Part shown: positions 33,042 to 43,692 of the stretch, piece after piece
Layout of the letters: every line of letters begins with the position of its first letter
Numbering within the stretch: the first letter of the stretch is position 1
DNA from: Halomonas sp. PR-M31
GTDB lineage: Bacteria > Pseudomonadota > Gammaproteobacteria > Pseudomonadales > Halomonadaceae
Assembly (NCBI RefSeq): GCF_001039575.1
Contig: NZ_JIBT01000024.1
Span: forward strand, 38,484-102,483
Reading direction: 5' to 3'
DNA length: 64,000 nt
Notes under the pieces: model-generated
Databases searched by the model: none
Seen by the model: only the letters and a program-made list of their open reading frames with translations
What the model was told of the DNA's origin: nothing
Made by a program: the position numbers and the translations under genes

Positions 33042-34967
33042 ATGACATCGACACGGCAGGGTTCGTCCAAGCGCTGGTGGCTCATTCCATTGATTTTAAT
33101 CGTCGTGGTGGGGCTGCTGCTGATCGCCTGGCTATGGGCGCTGCCGTATTACATCGAGCAGCGCCTGGAGACGACGTTCTCATCCATCACTGGGCGCGAG
33201 ACTACCATCGAGAGCGTTGCGATCGATAATCCATTCACCTTGGAGTTGACGCTTGAGAATGTACGAGTTGCCGGTCAAGAACAGACGCCGGTGCTGTCCA
33301 GCGAACGTATTACCGCAGACGTGGCATGGCGCTCGCTTTGGTCGCCGGGCTGGCGCCTCGAAAAGCTGGGCATCCAGTCGCCTCGTTTACAGCTCATCTG
33401 GCAGGAAGACGGCAATTGGAACCTGGTCGAAATGTTTGCCGGCGGCGGTTCGAACAAGGACAACAATCAAGAGCCCACCCCGATTCTAATCGAGCACATC
33501 ACCGCCATTGACGGGCGGCTAGACTGGATCAATCGACGCATCGATGAGCCGATCACGCTCTCCTTCAAGCAAGTGAGTCTGGATGCCAAGGGGTACGACA
33601 ACACCTCCGACGCACCCTTTTCCCTACAGAGTGAGTCCCGACTCAATGGTGCTGATCTGAGCGCCAAGGGAAAGATGGGATTCTCACCCTGGCGGGTGGA
33701 CGTGGACATGACCGCTGAAAAGCTGCCACTGACCACGCTTTCCGGCTATCTAGATAAGCTGGTGAGTGCCCAAACCCAAGGCGGGACATTAGCCACCCAG
33801 GCACGAATGCAGGCAGGGGAGGCAACGGATGCCGGAGTGCGCATCAGCGGCGATACGGATCTGCGAGATGTGGTAATGCTCGAACCCAACGGTGAACAGC
33901 AGATCGCCCGGGTAACCCATGTCGATATCGATGGCTTCCTGTTCGAGCTCGATCGGCCTCGCCTCGAAGCCGATCGCATCACCCTCAAAGAGCCCTGGTC
34001 CAAGGTGGTCATCAACGAGCAGATGGGAACCAATCTTTCCGCCTGGACGCCTCCCGGTGCTCCAAATCAGAAGAAGCCCGAGCAGAAAGACAACGGGCAG
34101 AAGAACAAAGAACAAAAAGACGCAAAGCCAAAGTCCTCTTCGTCCAGGCGCTATGCACTGGACGAGCTTGTCATCGAAAAAGGAGCCATGGCCTTCGCCG
34201 ATCGACACCTGTCACAGCCCTTCGAGATCGATTTTTCAGCGCTGGAAGGCAAGTGGAAAGGGCTCTCCTCGTCGCAGCAGGATGGAGGTAAGCTCGCGTT
34301 GAAGGGCCAGGTTTCAGATGGTTCTCCACTGAATATTCAAGGTGCTTATGACCCTTTGAGCGATCCCTGGCAAGGTCGCTTCAACATGCATTTCGAACGT
34401 ATGGCATTGGCCACCTTCGCGCCTTATCTGCGCCGGTTTGCAGGCTATGAAATCGAACAGGGCGAGGTAACGCTGGATCTCGACTACCGGCTGGAAGACG
34501 GCCGACTCGATACCGACAACCAGCTCATGCTGCGCCGGATCAGGCTGGGCGAGCAGGTCGATGATTCCGCCACGGACTTGCCGGTGAAAACCCTGATCGG
34601 CGTATTGCGTAATGATGACGGCACCATCGAACTCGAGATACCCATCACCATACCGCTGGATAAATCCGGCTCCATCGAATTTGGCGACATCGCCGGTCAG
34701 GCCATTCGCAAGGCGTTGCAGAATCTGATTTCCTCACCGATCGAAACCCTAGGGGAAGTAATAGAGGGTGGTAGTGGCGATGGTAGCAACGGTGAAAGCG
34801 ACGCTAGCGAAAGCGATAACAGCCGCAATGAAAACTCGCATAACGGCAATGAAAGCAACGAGGGCCAAGAAAGAGAAGACGGCAGCAATACTGGAAACCG
34901 CAGCGCAGAGGATGAAACCCAACGAGATTCCCAGGGTCTGTATAGAAAGCTCCAGACGCCAAGTTGA
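33042..34967 (+). CDS. DUF748 / AsmA-like inner-membrane protein
   Basis: The 641-residue protein has one N-terminal membrane anchor (WWLIPLILIVVVGLLLIAWLWAL) and a large periplasmic AsmA-like part (TTFSSITGRETTIESVAIDNPFTLELTLENV). It has a Lys/Gln/Asn-rich linker near residues 345-365 and an acidic, Ser/Asn/Glu-rich C-terminal tail (about 585-630). The family helps move or shape lipids across the envelope. It is shorter than many DUF748 proteins (over 900 residues). It may be co-transcribed with the NfeD-slipin pair 55 bases downstream. Confidence 0.8.
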   Translation: MTSTRQGSSKRWWLIPLILIVVVGLLLIAWLWALPYYIEQRLETTFSSITGRETTIESVAIDNPFTLELTLENVRVAGQEQTPVLSSERITADVAWRSLWSPGWRLEKLGIQSPRLQLIWQEDGNWNLVEMFAGGGSNKDNNQEPTPILIEHITAIDGRLDWINRRIDEPITLSFKQVSLDAKGYDNTSDAPFSLQSESRLNGADLSAKGKMGFSPWRVDVDMTAEKLPLTTLSGYLDKLVSAQTQGGTLATQARMQAGEATDAGVRISGDTDLRDVVMLEPNGEQQIARVTHVDIDGFLFELDRPRLEADRITLKEPWSKVVINEQMGTNLSAWTPPGAPNQKKPEQKDNGQKNKEQKDAKPKSSSSRRYALDELVIEKGAMAFADRHLSQPFEIDFSALEGKWKGLSSSQQDGGKLALKGQVSDGSPLNIQGAYDPLSDPWQGRFNMHFERMALATFAPYLRRFAGYEIEQGEVTLDLDYRLEDGRLDTDNQLMLRRIRLGEQVDDSATDLPVKTLIGVLRNDDGTIELEIPITIPLDKSGSIEFGDIAGQAIRKALQNLISSPIETLGEVIEGGSGDGSNGESDASESDNSRNENSHNGNESNEGQEREDGSNTGNRSAEDETQRDSQGLYRKLQTPS

Positions 34968-35022
34968 CCTTGCAACAATGATCGGCCCTTAAAAGGGCGG
35001 ATAGATTTCAAGCGGGGATGCA

Positions 35023-36558
35023 ATGCCAGGCACTCGTCACATCCTGTCCAATCGCTTTCGTATCTTATGGCTGCTGTGTTTGCTAAGTGGCCTGCTGCTG
35101 GCTTTCTTGGCCGCCGCCCAGGAAGAGCAAACCGGGCAAAAAAGCGCCTTGGTGATGACTATCGAGGGCAGCATCAATCCTGCGACCAGCGACTATTTTC
35201 AGCGCGGCCTGGAAATGGCGGAAGAGCAGAATGCGGCCCTCGCGATCCTGCAGCTCGACACCCCGGGCGGCCTGGCTTCCTCGATGCGAAGCATGATCAG
35301 CACCATGCTGGCATCAAAAGTGCCGGTGGCGGTGTATGTCGCGCCCTCCGGGGCCCGGGCCGCCAGTGCCGGGACCTATCTGTTGCTTGCCAGTCACGTT
35401 GCTGCCATGGCGCCTTCCACGCACCTGGGATCGGCCACGCCGGTACAGCTCGGCGGCGGTGGCATGCCCGGCTCGGAAGAGGACGAATCTGATTCGTCAG
35501 AGCAGTCTGATCAAAGCGATCAGACTGAAAATCAAGCTTCCGACGATGGGCAGCAGGCTGAAGAACAGAGCCAGGCTCAAGATCAAAACCAAGACCAAGA
35601 CCAAGACCAAGACCAAGACCAGGAAGCCGGCGACGATAAACGCCGTGGTGAGACCGCCATGGAGCGCAAGGTGCTCGAGGACGCGGTGGCCTATATCCGC
35701 ACGTTGGCAGAGCGCCATGGACGTAACGCGGACTGGGCCGAACAGGCGGTGCGGGAGGCGGTGAATCTTACCGCCCGGGAGGCGCTAGAGCAGAACGTCA
35801 CGGATGTGGTGGCGATGGACGTGCAGGACCTGCTTACCCAGATCGATGGCCGCGAGGTCGTCATGAGTGATGGCACCGCGACCCTTGAAACCGCGGATCT
35901 GAGCATCGAGCGCTTCGATCCGGATTGGCGCACCGAGCTCTTGTCGATCATCGCCGACCCCAATATCGCCTATTTCCTGATGCTCATTGGTATCTATGGC
36001 CTGATTTTCGAATTGATCAATCCCGGTGCCCTGGTGCCGGGTACCATCGGTGCCATCTGTCTGCTGCTGGCGCTGTTCGCCTTTCAGGTGCTGCCGATCA
36101 ACTATGCCGGACTTGCCTTGATTCTACTGGGGCTGGGGCTGATCGTTGGCGAGGCGCTGATGCCGAGCTTCGGTATTCTTGGCATCGGCGGCATCATAGC
36201 CTTTGTCACAGGCTCGATAATCTTGATGGATGACGAAAACATGGCCGTATCGATTCCTCTGATAGCGGGAGTGGCCCTGGTGGCTGCCGGTTTGTTGCTG
36301 TGGGTCGCGATGCGCTTTGTCGGGCTGCGCAAGAAACCCCCGCTCAGTGGCGAAGAAGAGATGATCGGCATGACCGCGATTGCGCTGGAGGATTTCGACC
36401 ATAAAGGGCATGTGCGGCTGCGCGGCGAGCGTTGGAATGCCCGTAGCGGCGAGGCGGTGCGCAAGGATCAGCGCGTCCAGGTCATGTCCTTGGACGGCTT
36501 GACCGTGGAAGTGGCGCCTTACCGTGCCGATTCAAGTTCCGATGTATCAAAACCGTGA
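35023..36558 (+). CDS. NfeD-type membrane-bound ClpP-class serine protease (long form)
   Basis: The 511-residue protein has a signal/anchor at the N-terminus, a ClpP-like domain ([16 protein letters not shown] with the GG loop; [32 protein letters not shown] holding the catalytic Ser) and four or more C-terminal helices ending in the NfeD OB-fold. An acidic Asp/Gln-rich insert (residues about 150-205) is encoded in part by a hexanucleotide repeat. Its stop overlaps the first possible slipin start. NfeD and SPFH proteins work as a pair, cleaving stomatin C-termini. Confidence 0.9.
   Translation: MPGTRHILSNRFRILWLLCLLSGLLLAFLAAAQEEQTGQKSALVMTIEGSINPATSDYFQRGLEMAEEQNAALAILQLDTPGGLASSMRSMISTMLASKVPVAVYVAPSGARAASAGTYLLLASHVAAMAPSTHLGSATPVQLGGGGMPGSEEDESDSSEQSDQSDQTENQASDDGQQAEEQSQAQDQNQDQDQDQDQDQEAGDDKRRGETAMERKVLEDAVAYIRTLAERHGRNADWAEQAVREAVNLTAREALEQNVTDVVAMDVQDLLTQIDGREVVMSDGTATLETADLSIERFDPDWRTELLSIIADPNIAYFLMLIGIYGLIFELINPGALVPGTIGAICLLLALFAFQVLPINYAGLALILLGLGLIVGEALMPSFGILGIGGIIAFVTGSIILMDDENMAVSIPLIAGVALVAAGLLLWVAMRFVGLRKKPPLSGEEEMIGMTAIALEDFDHKGHVRLRGERWNARSGEAVRKDQRVQVMSLDGLTVEVAPYRADSSSDVSKP
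35588..35623 (+). repeat. Hexanucleotide tandem repeat (ACCAAG) in nfeD
   Basis: Five exact copies of ACCAAG (35588-35617) are followed by ACCAGG. In frame they encode an alternating Asp-Gln run in the acidic linker of the NfeD-type protease. Copy number changes would stay in frame, so they could alter linker length without breaking the gene. Confidence 0.85.
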
Positions 36559-36605
36559 ATGCGTTCATTCAGCCTCTGCTAGAGGCGATCCGAGGAGATG
36601 TTTCC

Positions 36606-37454
36606 ATGTGGGTATCCTATCTCGTTCCCGTAGTGCTGGTGTTGCTGCTGTTGGCGGCATCGGTGCGCATTCTGCCGGAATACAAGCGCGGTGTGGTGTT
36701 CTTCCTGGGCCGCTTTCAGGGGGTCAAGGGGCCAGGTCTGTTTATCATCGTTCCCATCATTCAGAAAATGGAAGTGGTCGATCTTCGAGTGGTCACCATG
36801 GACGTGCCGGAGCAGGACGTGATCTCCCGGGACAACGTCACCGTGCGGGTCAATGCGGTGCTGTATTTTCGCGTGGTGGACCCGGAAAAGGCGATCATTC
36901 AGGTAGAGAACTTCACCGTCGCGACCAGTCAGCTGGCTCAGACCACACTGCGTTCGGTGCTGGGCAAGCACGATCTGGATGAAATGCTCTCCGAGCGGGA
37001 CAAGCTCAACAACGACATCCAGGAGATCATCGACACTCAGACCGAGGAGTGGGGCATCAAGGTGGCCAACGTGGAGATCAAGCACGTGGATCTCGATGAA
37101 AGCATGATTCGCGCCATCGCTCGGCAGGCGGAAGCGGAGCGGGAACGCCGAGCCAAAGTCATTCACGCGGAAGGGGAGCTGCAGGCCTCGAAAAAACTGG
37201 TCGAGGCCGCCAACGTCATGTCCGGCAATACCGCGTCCCTGCAGCTGCGCTATCTGCAGACTATGAGCGACATGAGCAACAAGAACGCCTCCACCATCTT
37301 CTTCCCACTGCCCTTGGATATCATGGATGTGTTCAAGTCGATGGTTAAGGGCGGTGGTAGCCCGCAGCCAGCGTCTAGCTCTGCGCCTGAGCCAACCGAC
37401 GGTGAGCCAAAGCCAACCCAGAACGATATCGGCTCATCTCCTCGAGATATCTGA
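36606..37454 (+). CDS. Slipin/SPFH-domain stomatin-like protein
   Basis: The 282-residue protein has one N-terminal membrane helix ([22 protein letters not shown]) and an SPFH/band-7 domain ([65 protein letters not shown]). A coiled-coil part follows ([25 protein letters not shown]) and a Pro/Ser-rich tail. I prefer ATG 36606 because of AGGAG nine bases before it; a GTG at 36555 overlapping the nfeD stop would add 17 residues. Slipins organise membrane microdomains and partner with NfeD. Confidence 0.93.
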   Translation: MWVSYLVPVVLVLLLLAASVRILPEYKRGVVFFLGRFQGVKGPGLFIIVPIIQKMEVVDLRVVTMDVPEQDVISRDNVTVRVNAVLYFRVVDPEKAIIQVENFTVATSQLAQTTLRSVLGKHDLDEMLSERDKLNNDIQEIIDTQTEEWGIKVANVEIKHVDLDESMIRAIARQAEAERERRAKVIHAEGELQASKKLVEAANVMSGNTASLQLRYLQTMSDMSNKNASTIFFPLPLDIMDVFKSMVKGGGSPQPASSSAPEPTDGEPKPTQNDIGSSPRDI

Positions 37455-37524
37455 TTCAATGGCTTGTCTTCGTCGCGCAATTTGAGCAGGCTTGAACGCT
37501 GTCTGAATTGCCCTCGAGGACGCC

Positions 37525-38433
37525 TTGTTTTCCACTCTTTCCTTCCGACAAAAGGGGCTGCTGCTGACGGCGGCAGGCCCTTTGATCATTTCCCCGGATG
37601 CCTTGCTGATCAAGCTGATCGATCTGCCGGATAGCCAGATGCTGTTCTGGCGAGGGCTGCTGACAGCACTGGGTTTCTTAATCATCGTGATGCTGCGCAG
37701 TAGACGTTATACCGTTATCTCATTTTTGCGCTGCGGCTGGGTGGGTATTGGCGTGGCAGCGCTTTTCACGTGTTCAAATTACGGCTTCGTGTTGGGCAAC
37801 CAGTACACCAAGGGTGGCAACGTGCTGATGATCCTGGCTGGCGCACCCTTGATCGCAGCGCTACTGTCGCGATTTTTCCTGCAGGAACACCTGCCCCTTC
37901 GAACCTGGATTGCCATTGCCCTGTGCCTGCTGGGCACGTCATTGATCGTGTTCGACGATGCCGGCGCCGGTTCCTGGATCGGCAACGGCTTCGCCTTACT
38001 GGCGGCGTTTTCCCTGGCGGCCAACTTCACCCTGTGTCGCACCCGCCCGGGTGTGGATATGAGCCCGATGCTGACCCTGGCGGGGTTGATGGTGGCGGCA
38101 ACGGCGCCCTTGCTTGCCAGCGGAGGAGTGGCGCTGCCCAATGCGGATCAAGCCAGCTTGCTGGTACTGCTGTGCCTGATCTTGATCCCCATGGGTTTTA
38201 CTCTGATTCAGCGAGGCCCGCTTTATCTTCCCTCAGCGGAGGTCAGCCTGCTGTTTCTGCTGGAAACCGTCGCCGGCACCCTGTGGGTGTGGTGGATTCT
38301 GCATGAACAGCCTTCCCGTTTGGCCTTTGTTGGCGGCAGCTTGATCATCGGTACCTTGTTGATCAAGGGCATGATTGATCGGCGTCTTGAAAAGCGCAGG
38401 CGCGAGACCTTAGGGATTCACTCTTCAAGATGA
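37525..38433 (+). CDS. DMT-superfamily (EamA) transporter
   Basis: The 302-residue protein has ten predicted helices in two EamA halves (PLIISPDALLIKLIDLPDSQMLFWRGLLTALGFL; and PLYLPSAEVSLLFLLETVAGTLWVWWILHEQPS near the end). Family members export or import small metabolites; the substrate is unknown. The start is TTG 37525, with GAGGA at 37516-37520; no other start gives a complete first helix. Confidence 0.85.
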   Translation: MFSTLSFRQKGLLLTAAGPLIISPDALLIKLIDLPDSQMLFWRGLLTALGFLIIVMLRSRRYTVISFLRCGWVGIGVAALFTCSNYGFVLGNQYTKGGNVLMILAGAPLIAALLSRFFLQEHLPLRTWIAIALCLLGTSLIVFDDAGAGSWIGNGFALLAAFSLAANFTLCRTRPGVDMSPMLTLAGLMVAATAPLLASGGVALPNADQASLLVLLCLILIPMGFTLIQRGPLYLPSAEVSLLFLLETVAGTLWVWWILHEQPSRLAFVGGSLIIGTLLIKGMIDRRLEKRRRETLGIHSSR

Positions 38434-38580
38434 AGTGATAGGGGCTAGCTGATAGAATGCGCGCTCCCATTTCCTGATGTGTATTCACCGCCTTGTTCGT
38501 TGCGGCGCGGCGCTTATTGCGTTTGCTGCAGGCTGCGTTCGATGCTGGCTGCGCGCTAGAACAACCCAACGGAACCGAGA

Positions 38581-40071
38581 ATGATCCGATCCATCCGCCA
38601 CGCCTGGTTTTCCAATATCAAGAACGATCTGCTGGCCGGCATCGTCGTCGCCCTGGCATTGATTCCCGAAGCTATCGCCTTTTCCATCATCGCCGGCGTT
38701 GATCCCAAGGTCGGGCTGTACGCTTCGTTTTGTATCGCGGTGATCATCGCTTTTGTCGGCGGTCGGCCCGGCATGATCTCCGCCGCCACCGGGGCCATGG
38801 CGCTACTGATGGTGACCCTGGTCAGGGAGCACGGTCTTGAGTACCTGCTGGCGGCCACGCTGCTCACCGGCGTGCTGCAGATCGTCGCCGGCTATCTGCG
38901 CCTGGCGGATTTGATGCGCTTCGTGTCGCGCTCCGTGGTCACGGGGTTCGTCAATGCCCTGGCGATCCTGATCTTCATGGCGCAACTGCCGGAGCTTACG
39001 GATGTCACCTGGCATGTCTATGCCATGACCGCTGCCGGCCTTGGCATCATCTATCTGTTCCCGCTGCTGCCGAAGATCGGTCGCATGGTGCCATCGCCGC
39101 TGGTATGCATCCTGGTGCTCACCGCTGTCTACATGGCAAGCGGCATGGACATTCGCACCGTGGGGGACATGGGGGAGCTGCCGGATACTCTGCCGGTCTT
39201 TTTGTGGCCGGACGTGCCGCTGACCTTCGAGACGTTGAAGATCATTTTCCCTTACTCGGTCATGCTGACCGTGGTCGGTCTGCTGGAATCCATGATGACC
39301 GCCACCATCGTCGATGAACTCACGGATACGCCGAGCGACAAGAACCGGGAGTGCAAGGGCCAGGGCATCGCCAACATCGGCGCCGGCCTGCTTGGCGGCA
39401 TGGCGGGTTGCGCCATGATCGGTCAGTCGGTGATCAACGTGAAGTCCGGCGGCCGTACTCGGCTGTCTACCCTGGTAGCCGGCGTCGTGCTGCTGCTGAT
39501 GGTGGTATTTCTGAGTGACTGGGTGTCCCAGATTCCCATGGCAGCGCTGGTGGCGGTGATGATCATGGTGTCCATCGGTACCTTTAGCTGGGAATCGTTG
39601 CGGGATCTCAAAAAGCATCCCATGAGCACCAATATCGTCATGGTGGCCACCGTGGTGGTGGTAGTCGCGACTCATAACTTGGCCATCGGTGTGTTCGTTG
39701 GTGTGCTACTGGCCTCGCTGTTCTTTGCCAACAAGGTGGGCCAGGTGCTCTATATTGGTAGTGAAATGAGCGCCGATGGGCGTACCCGGGAATACACCGT
39801 GATCGGTCAGGTATTCTTCACCTCGTCGGTTCGCTTCATCGAGGCCTTTGATTTCAAAGAAAGCGTCGAGCGGGTGAAGATCGATCTTTCCCGGGCGCAT
39901 TTTTGGGATATCACCGCCGTCGGTGCGCTGGACAAGGCGGTGATCAAGTTTCGCCGGGAAGGCACCGAGGTCGAGGTGGTGGGACTCAACGAGGCGAGCG
40001 CAACCATCGTCGATCGCTTTGCGGTGCACGACAAGCCTGCCTCCGTGGAAGGGCTGATGAGCGAGCATTAG
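38581..40071 (+). CDS. SulP-family anion transporter with STAS domain
   Basis: The 496-residue protein begins with the SulP core ([52 protein letters not shown]) and has about 11-12 helices. A C-terminal STAS domain follows (about 400-490; [26 protein letters not shown]). SulP proteins move sulfate, bicarbonate or other anions. The ATG follows only a weak purine run. The downstream universal stress protein gene is on the same strand 76 bases away. Confidence 0.92.
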   Translation: MIRSIRHAWFSNIKNDLLAGIVVALALIPEAIAFSIIAGVDPKVGLYASFCIAVIIAFVGGRPGMISAATGAMALLMVTLVREHGLEYLLAATLLTGVLQIVAGYLRLADLMRFVSRSVVTGFVNALAILIFMAQLPELTDVTWHVYAMTAAGLGIIYLFPLLPKIGRMVPSPLVCILVLTAVYMASGMDIRTVGDMGELPDTLPVFLWPDVPLTFETLKIIFPYSVMLTVVGLLESMMTATIVDELTDTPSDKNRECKGQGIANIGAGLLGGMAGCAMIGQSVINVKSGGRTRLSTLVAGVVLLLMVVFLSDWVSQIPMAALVAVMIMVSIGTFSWESLRDLKKHPMSTNIVMVATVVVVVATHNLAIGVFVGVLLASLFFANKVGQVLYIGSEMSADGRTREYTVIGQVFFTSSVRFIEAFDFKESVERVKIDLSRAHFWDITAVGALDKAVIKFRREGTEVEVVGLNEASATIVDRFAVHDKPASVEGLMSEH

Positions 40072-40147
40072 GCCTGTTCATTGACGGCAAGATACGATAG
40101 AAACGCTACAGGAACGCTGCTGAAAACGACAAAGGAAGGAGCCCCGC

Positions 40148-41002
40148 ATGAGCGAACACGTAATGGCCTGTATCGATGGCTCCGGCTACTCCACGGCAGT
40201 GAGCGACTACGCCGTCTGGGCCAGTCAACGTCTTGCGGCGCCACTGACGTTCCTGCATGTGCTGGATAATCATCTGCCCCCGGAAGAGGGCAATTTCTCC
40301 GGTAATATTGGCTTGGGAAGCCGGGAACATCTGCTCGAAGAGCTTGCCTCCCTGGATGAGCGACGCGCACGCATTGCCCGAGAGCAGGGGCGTTCGATGC
40401 TGGATGCGGCCCTAGAGCGGGCAAGGGATCAGGGCGTGGAGGAACCATTGGCCCGCCAGCGCAACGGTGAACTTGTCGAGACCTTGAGCGAGCTTGAAAG
40501 CGAGACGCGCTTGCTGGTACTGGGCAAGCGAGGCGAGTCCGCCCACTTGGCCAGTGAGCACGTAGGCTCCAACCTGGAGCGGGTGGTGCGCGCGATGCAT
40601 CGGCCGATTCTGATGGTGCCGGAAACCTACCGTGACCCCCAGCGCGTCATGATCGCCTTCGATGGCGGCAAGAGCACTCGCAAGGGTATCGAGATGATCG
40701 CCGCCAGTCCGCTGTTCAAGGGAATAAGTTTTCATATCGTGATGGTCGGCGCCGGGGTGGCGGATTATCGTGCCCAGCTGGACTGGGCCCTGGATACGTT
40801 AAGGCGCGCCGGCCTTGGCGTGCAGGGCGCCATTCGCGCCGGGGAAGTCGAGGCCACGCTGCGCGCCTATCAGCAGGAAAACGATATCGACATGCTGGTG
40901 ATGGGTGCCTATGGGCATTCGCGCATTCGCCATCTGCTGGTAGGCAGCACGACCACCGCCATGCTGCGCAAGGCGGATATCCCTTTGTTGCTGTTACGCT
41001 AG
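40148..41002 (+). CDS. Universal stress protein with two UspA domains
   Basis: The 284-residue protein contains two UspA modules. The first (MACIDGSGYSTAVSDYAVWASQRL) and second (MIAFDGGKSTRKGIEMIAASPLF) each begin with a typical strand-helix unit. The second ends with the ATP-binding motif MGAYGHSRIRHLLVGSTTTAML. Ribosome-binding site AAGGAAGGAG at 40132-40141. Its position next to the SulP gene is common in related bacteria. The role is in stress tolerance, not more specific. Confidence 0.9.
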   Translation: MSEHVMACIDGSGYSTAVSDYAVWASQRLAAPLTFLHVLDNHLPPEEGNFSGNIGLGSREHLLEELASLDERRARIAREQGRSMLDAALERARDQGVEEPLARQRNGELVETLSELESETRLLVLGKRGESAHLASEHVGSNLERVVRAMHRPILMVPETYRDPQRVMIAFDGGKSTRKGIEMIAASPLFKGISFHIVMVGAGVADYRAQLDWALDTLRRAGLGVQGAIRAGEVEATLRAYQQENDIDMLVMGAYGHSRIRHLLVGSTTTAMLRKADIPLLLLR

Positions 41003-41058
41003 TCCTGTTTTCAACCGTCCGTTGATAAAAGACATACACCGTCAAAAAAGGAACCCGC

Positions 41059-41421
41059 ATGACCCTTCAGCGTCACGATACCCAGACTCGCATGAGCCGC
41101 GCCGTCATCTACAACGGCGTGGCTTATCTATGTGGCCAGGTGGCCGGCCCGGAGGTGCGCCAGGGCAGTATCAATGAGCAGACCAACAGCATGCTGTCGC
41201 GTCTGGATGCACTGCTCGAAGAAATCGGCTCCGACCGCGAGCATTTGCTTTCCGCCACGATTTATCTGAAAAATGGCAGCGATATTGCCGCCATGAATGA
41301 AATCTGGGATGCCTGGGTGCCGGAAGGCCATGCACCGGCGCGCACCTGCGTAGTGGCGCAGATGCCCGCGGAAGAGCTGAAGGTGGAGATTACCGTGACC
41401 GCTGCGATCAAGAATTCCTAA
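41059..41421 (+). CDS. RidA/YER057c/UK114-family protein
   Basis: The 120-residue protein fits the RidA family: [19 protein letters not shown], the [40 protein letters not shown] core and the C-terminal [22 protein letters not shown] with the conserved Arg. RidA proteins hydrolyse reactive enamine/imine intermediates made by PLP enzymes. This is the subgroup with an ARTCVVA rather than ARSAV motif. Its stop overlaps the convergent membrane-protein gene by 4 bases. Confidence 0.92.
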   Translation: MTLQRHDTQTRMSRAVIYNGVAYLCGQVAGPEVRQGSINEQTNSMLSRLDALLEEIGSDREHLLSATIYLKNGSDIAAMNEIWDAWVPEGHAPARTCVVAQMPAEELKVEITVTAAIKNS

Positions 41422-42047
41422 GCTGTTTCTTCGTCACTTTCCTTGACCTGGGGCTGGTAGCGTAAGAATGCTTCCAGCCGTTTTTCGTCGGACTCGTTGA
41501 TACGGCAAAGCTGATCGGCGATTTCCGCGTAGTGGCGCAGCACGGGTTCGAATAGACGCCGGCCGGATTCATCATCCTGGGCGGCATCGGCTTCCTCTGC
41601 CAGCCATTCGAACAGTCTGCCGAGGCGTTGATAATTGGGATCACTGCGGCCACTGTTGCCGCGTAGCGCGTCTACCGCCAGGCAGCGTTGTACGCTGCGC
41701 TTGTTGGGGTCCAGGCTTTCCTTTTCAAGCAGGGTTTCTGCCTGCTGCACGAAACGCTCCGTGAGCTGAGCGATGATCAGGCTACGCTGCTGATCCATTT
41801 GCGCACCAAGACTCTGCTGCAGCGCACGCTGCTGGGAGCTAAGCGTGAGCACGAGTACGGTCAGAAGCATCAGCAATCCCATACCCACGACCAGAACCAG
41901 CCCATATAGGCTGACCGTGATCAATGCTGTCTCGGACAAGGGCCAATGCAGATCGCTGGCCTTGATACCCACCGCTCCTAAAGCCAGGGCAGCCAGCAGA
42001 ATGAGGATAATCGCTATTCGCACGCCGTTCTCCTGATTCGAGCTCAT
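41418..42047 (-). CDS. Membrane protein with two N-terminal helices and a helical cytoplasmic part
   Basis: This 209-residue protein is not assigned to a known family. Two membrane helices ([18 protein letters not shown] and [29 protein letters not shown]) are followed by a long helical soluble region ([39 protein letters not shown]). The polarity suggests a cytoplasmic coiled-coil domain. It converges on ridA and lies 96 bases upstream of, and on the same strand as, the region leading away from the pigment operon. No function is claimed. Confidence 0.6.
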   Translation of the reverse strand: MSSNQENGVRIAIILILLAALALGAVGIKASDLHWPLSETALITVSLYGLVLVVGMGLLMLLTVLVLTLSSQQRALQQSLGAQMDQQRSLIIAQLTERFVQQAETLLEKESLDPNKRSVQRCLAVDALRGNSGRSDPNYQRLGRLFEWLAEEADAAQDDESGRRLFEPVLRHYAEIADQLCRINESDEKRLEAFLRYQPQVKESDEETA

Positions 42048-42143
42048 GGTTCAAGAGGACCCGTCATCGATATCAGGCAATATCAGGCAATCAATATCAA
42101 ATAAGAGGCCGCTTATTGTCCTATCGGCCTTTTGGGTTACAAC

Positions 42144-42833
42144 TTAATTCTCTTCTCCATTACCTTCTTTATTTTCCGCGTCGTTCTCGCTATTTTGCTG
42201 CGCTGCCGCCTTTTCTTGCAGGGCTTCAAAGAGAAGCTGCGCCCCCTCGGCATCCACCAAGCGGTGATGATCGGAGAGTTCCAGCGTCAGCTTGTTATCC
42301 TCCGAAGAGGTTGCGCTCAGCTCGTTGATGAAGCGCCCTCCCTCGAGGGTAAGCTTCTTGGGGGCGGTCTCGCTTCTATTTCGAGGCAGTAGAATAAGCT
42401 CCCAAGAGTCGCGGTCACCTTTCAGCAACAGATGATAGTTTTTCTCCAGGGCGACAAGATCGCCGCTCAAGGCATGCATCAATAGCGTCGCGATCTGCTG
42501 TTCACCGGGAAGGTTGTCGTCGCTCTTTTCCAGAGGAGGGGCGGCGGTAGCGCCATCTTCCGTTGGACTTAGATCGAGCAGCTGTCCTGCCTTGTCGAGT
42601 TCGATCAGACGTGGCACCGGAGAGAGCCACTGCCATACCAGCGCCTCGTAGGGTGTGAACAGCATTTGACCGCTCGCATGAACTCGAATTTGTGCTTCTT
42701 CAAGCCAGCGGCTTTGCTCGATCTGACTTTGAAACGCCGGGGTGGCGGCCTGCCATTCCTGCCACTCATCAAGTTCGAAGGCCTGGGCGTGAAGCGAACA
42801 CAACAACACTAGTCCCGCAGCGAAATATTTCAT
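42144..42833 (-). CDS. LolA-like periplasmic protein, second copy at the end of the pigment operon
   Basis: The 229-residue protein has a signal peptide (FAAGLVLLCSLHAQA) and a LolA-like fold. It is paralogous to the LolA-like protein at 49691: both begin the mature chain with FELD, and QQIATLLMHALSGDLVALEKNYHLLLKGDRDSWELIL here aligns with QQVGTLLLQLLQGDWHALQERFTLDVSGTNEAWQVTL there. The C-terminal tail is extended and Glu/Asn-rich. I chose ATG 42833, giving the signal peptide, over 42929. It probably shuttles the pigment lipid or a lipoprotein. Confidence 0.65.
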   Translation of the reverse strand: MKYFAAGLVLLCSLHAQAFELDEWQEWQAATPAFQSQIEQSRWLEEAQIRVHASGQMLFTPYEALVWQWLSPVPRLIELDKAGQLLDLSPTEDGATAAPPLEKSDDNLPGEQQIATLLMHALSGDLVALEKNYHLLLKGDRDSWELILLPRNRSETAPKKLTLEGGRFINELSATSSEDNKLTLELSDHHRLVDAEGAQLLFEALQEKAAAQQNSENDAENKEGNGEEN

Positions 42834-42969
42834 GAACGAATTCCTGCACGGAGGTATATGAAAGGCGATAGGGTAGTCGGTGTGATTAAAATCAATGCTG
42901 CGAAAAGCTCTTATATTAACGTGGATCAAGATCGCTTAGCTGCCAAATCACTCAGACGTTGCTCATGGA

Positions 42970-43692
42970 CTAGCACATCCCGCCGTTGACGGCGATCACC
43001 TGCCGTGTGACATAGGAGGCATCAGCAGAGCAGAGAAAGCTCACCGCGCCAGCCACTTCGGCGCCGGTTCCCACGCGCTGCATGGGAATGATCTTGAGGG
43101 CTTCTTCACTTATTTCACTCGTCATGTCCGTATCGATCAGCCCTGGCGCAACGCAGTTGACCGTGATGCGACGCTTGGCAAGCTCCGTCGCGAGGGCCTT
43201 GACCGCACCGATCAACCCCGCCTTGGCGGCGCTGTAATTGACCTGGCCTCGATTGCCCATGATGCCGGACACCGAGGACATCACCACGATGCGCCCCGGC
43301 GCCCGACGCCTGATCATCGGCATGATCAGCGGCTTGACGACATTGTAGAAACCGTCAAGGTTGGTATGAATGACGCTATCCCAGGCCTCATCGGTCAGGG
43401 CGGGAAAGGCGCCATCCGCGGCAATGCCCGCGTTGCAGATGACCCCATGATAGGCGCCGTGGGCGTCCATATCCGCCTCGAGTACTAAACGTGCCGTCTC
43501 CCGATCTACAACGTCAAAGCACAGTACCCGCGCCTTGCGACCCAGGGCACGAATCTCTGTGACCACCGCCTCGGCGGCTTCACGCTCACGGCGACAATGC
43601 ACCACGATGTCGAAGCCGTCCTGGGCCAGGCGCAGGGCAATGGCACGGCCAATGCCGCGACTCGAACCGGTCACTAGAATCGTATCGTTCAT
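42970..43692 (-). CDS. 3-oxoacyl-ACP reductase (FabG/ApeQ-like) of the aryl polyene operon
   Basis: The 240-residue short-chain dehydrogenase has the NADPH motif TGSSRGIGRAIALRL, the NAG at CNAGIAADGAF and the catalytic triad in SSVSGIMGNRGQVNYSAAKAGLIG (Ser, Tyr, Lys). It reduces the beta-keto group in each chain-extension cycle. Its start overlaps the dehydratase stop by 4 bases. It is the last core biosynthetic gene of the minus-strand operon. Confidence 0.93.
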   Translation of the reverse strand: MNDTILVTGSSRGIGRAIALRLAQDGFDIVVHCRREREAAEAVVTEIRALGRKARVLCFDVVDRETARLVLEADMDAHGAYHGVICNAGIAADGAFPALTDEAWDSVIHTNLDGFYNVVKPLIMPMIRRRAPGRIVVMSSVSGIMGNRGQVNYSAAKAGLIGAVKALATELAKRRITVNCVAPGLIDTDMTSEISEEALKIIPMQRVGTGAEVAGAVSFLCSADASYVTRQVIAVNGGMC

